DNA of 64,000 nucleotides from Athripsodes cinereus (lineage: Eukaryota; Arthropoda; Insecta; Trichoptera; Leptoceridae): positions 29,304,693-29,368,692 of the forward strand of contig OX388329.1 of NCBI GenBank assembly GCA_947579605.1, in the 5' to 3' direction. Every line of letters begins with the position of its first letter. Within the stretch, counting starts at the first letter, position 1. A program made the position numbers and the translations under genes. Of this stretch, positions 46,801 through 55,861 are shown piece by piece. The notes under the pieces were generated by a model. The model saw only the letters and a list, made by a program, of their open reading frames with translations. It searched no databases and was not told the DNA's origin.

Positions 46801-48706
46801 TAAAAGAAACGAAAGAAGTATGTAAGGATAGATCTATTTGGCATTCCGTTCTCTCTGCCTATCCCACTTGAGATACGGCGTGAGGGTATAGTACAGTAGT
46901 ATAGTTATTAGAATTTTGATATCTCGTTTTATTCAATGTACGTGAGTTGGGAATGAAGAGAATAATCAATTGAATATTTGTATGTTCAGAGTAACGCGAG
47001 AAGATCTCCAGACTTTGGCCTCTGTGTTGGAATTGGGTGGGCTCATGAGTCACAGCATCTTGGAGAGGATTGAGACAAATGCTCAGATGCCGTCCCGTCA
47101 TAATAACAATGGACCTATCCTTGTTGGTAAGTAGCACAGAAGACATTTTGTACATAATGTTTTATGAGTCAATGTGTATTCTAGAACACTGCAAAACAGA
47201 AAAGACAAATAGATATGATTTACAAACATTTGGTGCGTTTTCTTTTCAGCTCCATCTCAAAGAGACTTTGTACGTTCTGATTCCATCTTAACAGATGATG
47301 CGGAATGTATTCCATTTGATGCTCAACCAAATAATACCTTTGGTCCCATCTCCAGAGAACATTGTCGTTTCGCAACATCCACGACAAGTAACTCTTTTGC
47401 AACATCGACACCAAATAACTCTCCACACTTCCACGTGTCTAATAGTGTATCTCAACAGGTGAGATAACAATATTTTATAGAAAACATGTTTTACTACTGT
47501 ATTGTTAGTTAATGTGTTTGTAAATTTGTCTGGGTATGTATACTCACAAATATGTAGCAGTCAATTACCAACTGACAAACATGGATTAACTGTAATACCA
47601 ACTGTTACATGTGATATCTTACTCACAAACACAGATTAGCGTTGTTACGATTTTACGACTGATTAAAAATTATTCCCGAATCAATAAATTGTTGACGTAA
47701 GTTTTATTTTAATTAGGGATAACTATTCTCATATTAGACATGGCTAGATAGGTCTAAATATGTATTTTTTTGTAGAGAATTATTGATGTGTCTAATTTCT
47801 ATTGTGTAGTAATGTTGTTTTTCAATAAATTAAATGCAATGTTTTTTAATCAGTTGCCAATATACGGGGCGTTCAACAATCTATCACAGAGACAAACAAG
47901 AGAGCTGATGGATGCCGTACAATTGGACAGACTTAGAAGATGTATTAACAGCGAACAGCAACAGCATCTACAACAGCAGAGGCTAGCGAGGCCACAGAGA
48001 TGTCTCTCATACGAGGAACTGAGGAACTTGGATCCGCAGCGGGGACAACACAATATGCACTCGACGTCGCGTGTGATGGAGACAGTGACAACCAGACATT
48101 TGGTTACTACAACCAACAACAGACTGCAAAACATAGCGGCAGCTAGGCCTCAAAACAATGCTCAATATGAGGTATAAATACATTTTGATTAAATACAAGA
48201 CAGTTGCCTGTAAGTTGTGGCATTTGTATTGTGTTACACTTCCAATATTGGGTGTTCATTAATTAAATTGGTGCTGCAATAGAGAATAAGGATTTTTCAG
48301 TACATTAAAGAATAGTTCACGAAAAAATACCTCAGTTTTATATTATGGCAGAGCACCCGCAGTTAAATGAATAATAAAACAAACTACATCACGTACACAT
48401 GAAAAAATAAATATAAGTAAACTAAATGAAACCCTTTTATTTTGTTGAATCTTGAATATGCAAATACTTTTTTGGTCTTATGATATTCATAGTTTTTATC
48501 TTAATACCTACATTAATCATAAAATTCTCCCACTACATTATCAGTATCTGTGTTGTATTAGTAAAGATGAGTAATGTTTTATTTTATTTTAGGAGGACAC
48601 TTACGAGGAGGGTATTGCCAAAGATATTGAAGAATTGAGACTCAAATGGGATTCTGAGCTACGGGAGGATGAAAAGTTGTGGGCCAGTAAGCCAGAAGCA
48701 CAGTAA
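34843..48706 (+). CDS. roq: Roquin (RC3H), RING-ROQ-CCCH mRNA-decay regulator, complete coding region
   Basis: Fourteen coding exons: 34843-35004, 35653-35845, 36462-36610, 36797-36934, 37368-37475, 39885-40221, 43631-43825, 44799-44955, 45808-46139, 46418-46583, 46990-47126, 47250-47458, 47854-48171, 48593-48706. All junctions are GT-AG, and the frame stays open for 904 residues. Residues 14-53 are the RING, with ligands C14, C17, C33, H35, C38, C41, C50 and D53, the same unusual terminal Asp as vertebrate Roquin. The HEPN/ROQ region (about 90-400) is nearly identical to human in [20 protein letters not shown] and [13 protein letters not shown]193 corresponds to the Met altered in mouse sanroque. 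A C-x8-C-x5-C-x3-H zinc finger sits at C454-H473. The rest is Gln/Ser-rich and disordered, ending in an acidic helix ([14 protein letters not shown]). Known role: binds stem-loop decay elements in 3' UTRs and recruits CCR4-NOT in cytoplasmic granules; the RING gives E3 ligase function. Confidence 0.96.
35038..35183 (-). mobile_element. LINE family 2, 3' end, copy c
   Basis: Reverse complement of the 29700 copy: ACCATCACGGCATATCCCAC, GTCAGCAGACCAGC, CTCTCCGTGCCAA and TTTTACAGGACAC in the same order. Confidence 0.65.
35258..35490 (-). mobile_element. CR1/Jockey-like LINE ORF2 C-terminal fragment
   Basis: Translated on the minus strand, the fragment reads [12 protein letters not shown] then NGLPLD then [10 protein letters not shown], with stops between. 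This is the FFSxRVVxxWNxLP...SVxxFKxxLD pattern found at the C terminus of many CR1/Jockey-group pol proteins. A different family from the local family-1 LINE. Confidence 0.6.
37476..39884 (+). other. Roquin coding intron 5
   Basis: A 2.4 kb intron with an old antisense LINE end (38741-39117); otherwise AT-rich. The shorter introns 35846-36461, 36611-36796 and 36935-37367 show nothing recognisable. Confidence 0.8.
38741..39117 (-). mobile_element. LINE family 1, 3' end, copy D (decayed)
   Basis: Minus-strand remnants of the same C terminus and tail: GGGGTAGGTAGAGAGAATGGAACGCC, TAGTTCTCGGACATCCTCG, CATTCGTTCCACATGTCCAAACCATC and an upstream part (CTCTTCAACCATGTCTAAGTTTCACTTGCATACAT) shared with copy I at 55365. 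Many frameshifts. Confidence 0.7.
41638..41780 (-). repeat. tRNA-derived SINE family 2, copy 2 (diverged)
   Basis: Same order of motifs as 27367-27490: AAACATTCTTCATTTT, CTGGCCGG, AACCTGGGACCTCATGA, CGCTACACCGGCCG. More mutated, with a damaged B box. Confidence 0.65.
42223..42590 (-). mobile_element. LINE family 1, 3' end, copy E (decayed)
   Basis: Minus-strand remnants: ATCCCAAGTGGAGTAAGTAGTGAGAACGGAACACC, AATTTCTCATACAT, TTCGATCCACATGTTCCAGCC, TCATTCGCTCGCTCCACATTTCCAA. Coding is broken. Confidence 0.65.
43189..43286 (-). mobile_element. LINE family 2, 3' end, copy d (decayed)
   Basis: CTATACCATCATAGTATATCCACAAGTGGAGTAAC, GGACCAACTGCA, AAACATGCAGAT and ATGTGCCAATA follow the family-2 order in reverse orientation. 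Confidence 0.5.
43826..44798 (+). other. Roquin coding intron 7
   Basis: Carries a short antisense LINE family-1 tail (43938-44075). Nothing else recognised apart from a weak inverted pair around 44387-44475 (CCCTTTCTAACATA / TATGTGTTGGAAAGGG). Confidence 0.75.
43938..44075 (-). mobile_element. LINE family 1, 3' end, copy F (decayed)
   Basis: ACTATACCCTCACACCGTATCCCAGGTGGAGGTAGGCAGAGAG is the family-1 tail in reverse, followed by degraded coding sequence. Confidence 0.65.
45016..45191 (+). repeat. tRNA-derived SINE family 1, copy 2
   Basis: Near-colinear with 11898-12063 over the full unit: TAGCCTGGAGGTAGAG (A box region), GGGGTCCGTGGTTCAAT (B box), CACAAGCTTTTAGTAGCTTA, TTGTATTTGGGTTTATAAC and a T/A-rich tail. 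Confidence 0.8.
45192..45400 (+). mobile_element. LINE family 1, 3' end, copy G (decayed)
   Basis: GGGCGTGAGGAAGTGTGGACATC, ACCACGTGGCTTGAT, AAATTCTCAAGGATGGC, GAAGCAAAAGAAGTATGTAAGGATAG and TCTCTCTGCAT...AGTATGAGGGTAT keep the family order with indels. Confidence 0.65.
45647..45672. repeat. (GT)13 microsatellite
   Basis: Uninterrupted GT repeat in Roquin coding intron 8. Confidence 0.95.
46608..46905 (+). mobile_element. LINE family 1, 3' end, copy H, with a short inverted tail
   Basis: The plus-strand unit from about 46650 carries GAATCATGCGACTTGAT, ATTCTCAAGAACAGC, GAAAGAAGTATGTAAGGATAG, TCCGTTCTCTCTGCCTATCCCACTTGAGATACGGCGTGAGGGTATAG. Directly before it, 46608-46640 is the family tail in the opposite direction (TACCCTCACGTTGTATC). 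In Roquin coding intron 10. Confidence 0.65.
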
Positions 48707-48776
48707 TGGAAAGTGGAAGCGTGATATATAATTATGTAGTTAAATATTGCCGACCGACGGTACTTTGTCTTAAATT

Positions 48777-48788
48777 AATAAAAATAAA
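48777..48788 (+). terminator. Tandem AATAAA, proximal Roquin poly(A) signals
   Basis: AATAAA occurs at 48777-48782 and 48783-48788. Confidence 0.5.
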
Positions 48789-49107
48789 ACACTCATATTT
48801 AAAACACTAAGAAGGATGTTCTAAATACAAATGTTTTGTTTTTATTAATATATAAATGTGTAAACACATACAATTTAGATGTAAGCTGATGTTTGTAAAT
48901 GTCTACACCCTGCAAGATTTAGTCATGGGACTCAATCTGTGTTGGGGCTTTCAAATTCGGATTGTTTTCCAATATCAAAGCTAGTTACAATGTTAAGTAA
49001 TCAACTCCGTACTTAGCAGTTAAAAATAGTACATTTTTCATACTTTAGGTCACTAAGTATGATTGTGCAATTTGTTCTGAACGAAATTCTTGTTTATAAA
49101 GTGCATT

Positions 49108-49195
49108 TGTGTCGCTGAGTTTCGAAATCCGCTATAACACATTCAAATGTATGTGTTATAGCGGATTTCGGAACTCAGCGACACATTTAGCTATA
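49108..49195. repeat. Long near-perfect hairpin downstream of Roquin
   Basis: TGTGTCGCTGAGTTTCGAAA...CTATAACACAT pairs with ATGTGTTATAG...CGGAACTCAGCGACACA: arms of about 35 bp with one or two mismatches and an 18-nt or shorter centre. It is 402 nt after the Roquin stop. It could be a small foldback element; no target duplication was identified. Confidence 0.8.
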
Positions 49196-51541
49196 TTTTT
49201 ATGAAGATTAACTACATTTTGGAAGAATAGAGTTAAATTACTGACGTAAAGACATTTTTCCATACTAATTTAAATTCTCAATATGGATTTTAAATGTAAC
49301 TCAAATTATTCTGAACTCTGATGTTATAAAGCTTTGGTATTCTGAATTTGGCAACCCTATTCTTCATGTAGATATGTACATACATACATAGTTATGGACA
49401 GATTGATTCTTGTCAGTAAACTGTTGGTTCATCACATTTTGTATTTATAACATTTTCGGTTACAATTTATTTATAAAGTTAATCACATTCGTTGCATAAT
49501 TCATCACATTTTAAGAGTTTCAACAGATTTATACCTGATTGCATAATACATAATTTATAAGACCTATCGTTAAATTTAAAGCACCCGTATCTTCTACGTA
49601 CGTCTGTCAATAATATTGTGGAGGTAATGACATCTGGTGTTTAGAAATGGAACTGAGTTAAAATAGCTTCAGTATTGTTTAAGTAACCAGATGGGTTCTT
49701 TAATTTGAAGGTGCTTTAAGAGTGAAAAACAATTATTATAAAACTCAAAATGTAATTAAAAAAATTGAAGTTTCTTTACATTTTTATGAAACTGACTATG
49801 TTTTAGTTTTTAGGTAATACTCTCATCTTGTTGGCATAATAACTATTGTCTTGTTGGCATAATAACTATTATCTTGTTGGGGTGTAGACATTTTGGTATG
49901 ATATTTTATATATAATGTAATAAGATGCCATCATTTCCAATATATTATTGTGTGTAGTTGGACTTGTGAAGTATAATAATATGAAAAAAGTTCAAAGATA
50001 AGGACAGATAGGCATTAGCATTCAAATATAAATATATTTCTATTGTCCATAATAAATAAATCTTTATTCAAATTAATCCTTCAATGTTGAGTTATTATAA
50101 ATATGTATTGCTTCACATATATTTTCATTATTTTTTGTTTTGTTTAGAATATTGTTTGCTTATGCAGTTTATAGTTCTGTAAGTTGGAAGTAAACTACTC
50201 AATACAAACAAATTTAATTTAAATGTGATTTGTAGAGCCGATACTCCAAAGGTTCATAGTAATTTAAATTTCATGAAATGTTTTTTATTTTCAGTATAAC
50301 TTGTCAATTATTTCTCAGGTGGTTTGGTTTCTTTGGAACAAGCACAAGCACTACCAAAACGATATCATAATCAAGACAAAATCACGCTCAGTTAAACATT
50401 AATGCTGTTTTGATTTGACAACCATTACATATAATCTGTTAGGTATTTAAACATCAGAAAGGGTGCAACGACTACAACACTAATTTTATGTTCATAATAT
50501 GTCAATTTGCCCAAATGTCAACATTGTGTACTTTACCTTCCTTTTACAGAATTAGTTTTTGTACAAAAGCATTAAAAAAGTATGCGTCATCTGTGATATT
50601 ATAGATATTTTTCTAACTTAAGACTTCCTGATCAACCTTTAGTTATTCATACAACCTTTAATTCCGATTATAGTTATTACTTTCGATCGTTGATGTGAAG
50701 CTTGAACATTTAACTGACTGACTTTGAGGGGTTATTTGAAATATTATAATGTCATTTGTGTAAAGTGACTATTATATAAATTATATTTTTAAGGAAAGTT
50801 AGAGAGTTAAGGTGACATGAAAATGATCTCATTGCTGTTCTGCTCCTAAAGTTATAAAAAGCATTTATATTTTCTAATTTTCTGTTGCCTAAGTTGTAAG
50901 GAAACTTCTTGTATAAAAACAAAACATTTATTTATTTTGACGAAACTGTAGTACTTATTTTGTTCAATATAATTTAACAATGAACAATTAAATGCACATA
51001 TGATTAACAAAAAACACATAAATTTAAAAAAAAAAATGGTGATCCACACGATCCATTGCTAACATCACAAGCTTTCGTGTTTGCAATTTTGCTGCTGGAT
51101 TCTTTATTGTCTATTGTTATTTTAAAAAAAATTATCTATATCAGCACAATGTTATAGAATTTATTGTTTAATTGCTGATGTAAATTTGATTGTTTATTAA
51201 CGTAAGTTTTTATTGTGAGCGCGTAGTTAAAATGTATTTTTGTACTAAAAGAAGTGTAATACATAATATCGTTTTCGTCAAACTGTAGATTCTGAAATAA
51301 CTTTGATGCAATTTTTTCTCATAATAGTAAGCGCTCTCCTTTGTGATATTACAAAAAGGATAAAATAGTTGTAATTATTAGTTTTTTTTTAACCGCAATA
51401 TTTTTTTTATTTTTGTATCGAGCTAGTTTGATTAGAAGAGTCAAGAGAGTTAATTATTAATAAAACTTTAGTCATGACGTTAAGGAGTTTTTGCATATTT
51501 TTTTTTTTGTTTATTTTAAAATGTTTAATTTATTTCTTTAA

Positions 51542-51948
51542 CGGGCTGTTTCACCACCTCTGGATAAAGTGCCAGATAGCCAATCCAACACAAATCTAAT
51601 GGATAAAACGAAAAATGCGTTTCACGACTCTCTGACAGCGCTATCCTATAGATTAAGTTCCAGATAAGTTATCCGGCCGATAAGTCTTAGATAGTGTTAA
51701 ACTGTCAAAATTTGTTTACATCTGCGTTGCCTAGATATATTCCTAGGCAACGAACGATATATTCCTACCTACGTGCATACATTCATGCAAAAAACGCAAG
51801 AAATTACAACGTTGCCACTGCTATCTGGCGGATAGCAATCCGTAAGAAATCTGTAGGTGGTGAAACGCTCGCTTCAGTTTATCTTGTAGATTAATTTATC
51901 CTAAGGATTGTTATCTAGAACTTTATCCAGAGGTGGTGAAACAGCCCG
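51542..51948. mobile_element. PIF/Harbinger-like MITE, 407 bp
   Basis: 29-bp perfect inverted ends beginning CGGGCTGTTTCACCACCTCT, flanked by TAA on both sides (51539-51541, 51949-51951). A 3-bp TAA/TTA duplication is the PIF/Harbinger hallmark. The interior contains further GATAAGT/ATCTGG motifs but no transposase. Confidence 0.85.
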
Positions 51949-53441
51949 TAAGAGAATGCCCTGTTCACATAATACGTATTATATTTGATGATGAAATTGT
52001 TGTGTTATTTTAATATCTTTGTTATCACATGAACTGAAAATGTTTTTTTATTATCGTTCTTGCACATTTAAAATCATTCGTGTAAACTTTATACGCTCAC
52101 AAACTACTGTTCGTTACAAATTTAAAATCATTGTTTTTTTTATTTATTTATGTTATATAAAATTATCACTTAAATGCAAACCATCTAATTAATGAATGAG
52201 GATCAAATTAGACAAGCGATCAATTACCGATCGTAACAGTAAAAAAAGTTTTTTGTCTGATTGGTGATCGATTGTGATTTTTACTTGATCCAAATTAATT
52301 AATAGGATGGGTAAAATGCAAATAAGAAAAATAAATAATGATTTTAAATAGTTTGTTGAAGCGTTTCAAGCTTGCACGATCGATTAAATGTACAATGATA
52401 TTTCAATGTTTTGACAATACTGTCTTATACATACAACATTTCTTTCCTATTTGTGTTAAATTATATAAAAAAATAATATATGTAATTCATTAGCTTACAA
52501 AAAACATAATAATGATAAAAATGTTTTATTCTTGTTTATTTCTTCATTATTTTATTTCACATTTTTGTATATTGAGTTCTAAAAGAATGTTTAGTAGCGT
52601 ATTGTTAAATTTTTACCCATTCTTAGTCAAAATTATTGTCCATAGCAAAGCTGATAAAGGTTTATTATGTAAATAGTATGTTGAAATGTTTTTTTTTTTA
52701 ATTTATGGAATTATTGTTGACTAAAATATAAATGTGTCTAAATTATTTATATTCATCTTATTTTTACGTACATTACTATACAGAGTTTGACACTATCAAA
52801 TGTAATAAATATAAAGTTAATATCGTTATAAATTAAGTCGATAGTTTTTTGAAAACGTAAAACATGTTACAGTTAATACTGTGAGCTACAAAATGTAAAT
52901 GTGTTCTGCCAGTGCTTTATGTGTGTGATGATTAACAACTCTTGCAAAATCACTGTGGCAATTCTTAACTGGAAAAAGTAACCGACTTAATTAGACAGAT
53001 GTTAACATACAAGTTAAAAAAAAATTGAGATTAAGATAAAAGCTAATCACAATTTAAGAGACCTTGTTAACTTTTAACTTATTTCTATATACATAGACAA
53101 AGATCAGTACAACTGTATCTGAAATGATATCGGACGAGAGATATTTTTTATAAATGTAGTAGAGTTTGCAATGAATATGTACATAATACAAACATACACT
53201 TATATAATAAGAAAATATTTTATAAAATGACAATTTATTTAAATATCCATATTTGTTTGTAAATAATGTAATGTAAATGTGTTTGTCAAATGGCAGGTTT
53301 GTATTGTATCTAGACGTAATATTTTTGTGTCCGAAATAGTTTTTTCAAATTTATTTTGATATCAAAAATATGACACCCTTTCAAAACTATTCTTTTTTTC
53401 AAAAATATAACTAATAATAATTAGCCCCAAACAGTATAATC
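51949..53441. other. Intergenic
   Basis: AT-rich spacer; no gene or repeat recognised. Confidence 0.6.
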
Positions 53442-53723
53442 TTAAGTTTTGAACTACTATAGATGACTCGCACACATTGAATTGCTCAGAAAAATGGACA
53501 TTAATATTTTTGCCCAGACTGAGGATCGAACCCACGACCCCTCGCTTGCCAGGCGAGTGTGTTAACCACTAGTCCAACCTAATTAGGTTGGACTAGTGGT
53601 TAACACACTCGCCTGGCAAGCGAGGGGTCGTGGGTTCGATCCTCAGTCTGGGCAAAAATATTAATGTCCATTTTTCTGAGCAATTCAATGTGTGCGAGTC
53701 ATCTATAGTAGTTCAAAACTTAA
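53442..53723. repeat. Perfect 282-bp palindrome of two head-to-head tRNA-derived SINE copies
   Basis: Arms 53442-53582 and 53583-53723 are exact reverse complements over 141 bp, with no spacer and no mismatch that I can find. Each arm contains a tRNA-like head (ACTAGTGGTTAACACACTCG, then B box GGTTCGATCC) followed by a 60-bp body. The anticodon-like stem-loop CTCGC-CTGGCAA-GCGAG is intact, but the acceptor ends do not pair, so neither arm is a tRNA gene. The tRNA heads abut at the centre. Confidence 0.95.
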
Positions 53724-54045
53724 TTTGATTGACATCCACACTTCTGAGTAAGTGAAAAATCCAGTTTTCAACACAACAGACTGTGTTACATACAATAATC
53801 AGTATAATCTTATTGGATGCTTTACATACCGTCTAAAAACAGTTACAACTATCTTAGCGTTTTACAAAATCATAGATTTGGTTATAAGGAATTATAAGAA
53901 AATAATCACTGCTAATCAATCCATTTTGGATTCATCTACAGACATAAACCTCCTCTATAATTTTGCACTCTTCATGTTCCTGGGTTTGTTGAATCCACCA
54001 TCGATATATGCTTGAGTGCCATTACCAACTTAATACCTATTCATA

Positions 54046-54300
54046 CCACAGCGGCGCTAGTGTACATAGGTAACTAAAATAAAACTTATATTGAATATAA
54101 TTTTAAAATATGGTTTAGTAAAATAACACTTTTAAATTAAATATTTTTATTCGTAAAAGTACTTAAAATTTAACAAGAGGATTTTTTTTTCGCATAATGT
54201 TATAATACACTCTGCTCTAATTGTACAAATCTTATTTCCTTTGAATAAATGAAAGAAATTTTTTGAAATTTCCTTCTTATTTATACTAGCGCCGCAGTGG
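54046..54300. mobile_element. MITE, 255 bp
   Basis: Inverted ends CCACAGCGGCGCTAGTGTA (left) and CCACTGCGGCGCTAGTATA (right, reverse complement), 17 of 19 matching, around an AT-rich interior. Target duplication unclear. Confidence 0.65.
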
Positions 54301-54454
54301 CAAGATTATAAAAGCTGGTAGTGACACTTTAGTATACATTATTAACCTGATCAACTTTCTTCCAACGATCAAAAAAAAAAGATTTGACTAACAAAATTGA
54401 AATATGTTTTAAAACCATATTCACAATTCACCCAATGCCTTATTTTTCATATTT

Positions 54455-54541
54455 GACAGGACGGACAATCAGCGTGTTAATGACATGCAGTTGTCTGCTA
54501 GCTATCCCACTTGTGAGAGCTGTCGTGGTTTTGTTGATAGC
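54455..54541 (+). mobile_element. LINE family 2, 3' end, copy e (decayed)
   Basis: GACATGCAGTTGTCTGCTAGCTATCCCACTTGTGAG and GTCGTGGTTTTGTTGATAG parallel the last 80 bp of the 29700 copy. Confidence 0.5.
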
Positions 54542-55364
54542 TAATTAACGGTTGGAGAAATGTATAACTTCCAGTTGTAATGTTTTGTTTTTTGTAGACG
54601 GCATGTAATATCCAAGCCATAACAGATTATACATATTAAAGACAAAGTTACTACAATTGTAATTGACTTTTTAAAATATTGCAACTTCTTATTGTAAATA
54701 TCATTATCTCATAACTTATTTTATTGTTTATGTCCTCTTTGCATTTTTTTACCTCATTGTAAGATTATACCAATAATCACCCAATGTGATTTTACGATTA
54801 AGTATTCAATTGTTTATTCTTCACATTTTTTTCTGTGGCTCGGTATCAAAAGTAGACAAATTCATTTGTATTATTAGTAGAGACAAAAAACTTACTATAA
54901 CATTTTGACTGATTACCATAATAACATTGTTTTTCACCTCTATTTTAAACGTAAATTTCATAGAGTTTGATTGCGTTGTAAAATGTAGTTTTGCAAAAAT
55001 CGTCCCAAAGTATACTTTGAGTGTTTAGTTTAAAAAAATATTTGCGTTGTCTGATTTTGGTACCGAATTCCATATTTCTTTTTTGGCATGGTATGTTGAT
55101 AGTTTGCAGCTTTCATTCTGTGTTTAAATGCCATTCACTCGTTTACGAGTAATCAGGGGATATGTAACTTCAGTGGGTTTTATTTTGCTTCTAAATTACA
55201 GTTCACTTTCAACGTAAAAGCATCTTAATTCTGAGTATAGGATCAGACTAATTCCATTTGTGTATAAATTCATGTACCTACTATATCAATCCAAAAATAT
55301 TCTAAATTCTTGTAAAATTCAATTGCTAGACTAATGAAGTTTCCTCGTAATTTACATACATACA

Positions 55365-55861
55365 TACCATCACGCCGCTTCCCTCGCGGGGTAGGCAGAA
55401 AGGATCGAGCGCCACTTCCTTCTATCCTTGCACACATCTTTCGCTTCCGTCACTGTCATACAATTCCTCATGCATGCTCTCCTGTTCAACGTGCTCAACA
55501 CGTGCCCGTCCTGTAGGATTTGATTTAAATGATCTTGCCATTTAATCCTCGGACGTCCACATCTCCGAGCACCATATCTCTCAGACAAATATATCTTTTT
55601 AGTCATTCTGTCCTCATTCATTCTTTCCACGTGCCCAAACCATCTTAACTTATTTACATTCATCCTTGTTATTACACTAACTTTCATTCCACATTCCTTT
55701 CGTATCTCACTGTTACGCACACGATCTCTCAGACTTTTACCACACATCCTTCTCAGTGATCTCATTTCAACTGCATTTATGCCACTTTCATCCTTCTTTA
55801 ACCATGTCCACGTCTCACTTGCATACATAAGTGTTGGCACTAAGATAGCAGAGTGCACCAA
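55365..55861 (-). mobile_element. LINE family 1, 3' end, copy I (longest)
   Basis: A 163-codon minus-strand frame with the C terminus of a non-LTR pol: [79 protein letters not shown]. This is the longest uninterrupted coding remnant of this family in the window. It is 5' truncated, as is usual after incomplete reverse transcription. The subfamily differs slightly from copies A to C (ACCATCACGCCGCTTCCCTC tail). Confidence 0.85.

Larger units (their letters stand above)
48707..51541 (+). other. Probable Roquin 3' UTR and 3' flank
   Basis: No gene. Two AATAAA signals lie at 48777-48788, only 71 nt after the stop. A 35-bp-arm hairpin sits at 49108, and a 23-nt direct repeat TCTTGTTGGCATAATAACTA is present 2.5 times at 49826-49882. 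No transposon is recognised until the MITE at 51542, so the transcript may run beyond the proximal signals; this is inference. Confidence 0.45.
53724..55364. other. Intergenic with MITE and LINE remnant
   Basis: Apart from the elements at 54046 and 54455, nothing recognised; the 87-codon frame at 53752-54015 has no family features. Confidence 0.6.

Noticed and set aside
53590..53660. tRNA gene with a GGC-like anticodon loop inside the palindrome arm
   Set aside because: A and B boxes and the anticodon arm look good, but the acceptor ends do not pair and a conserved SINE body follows.
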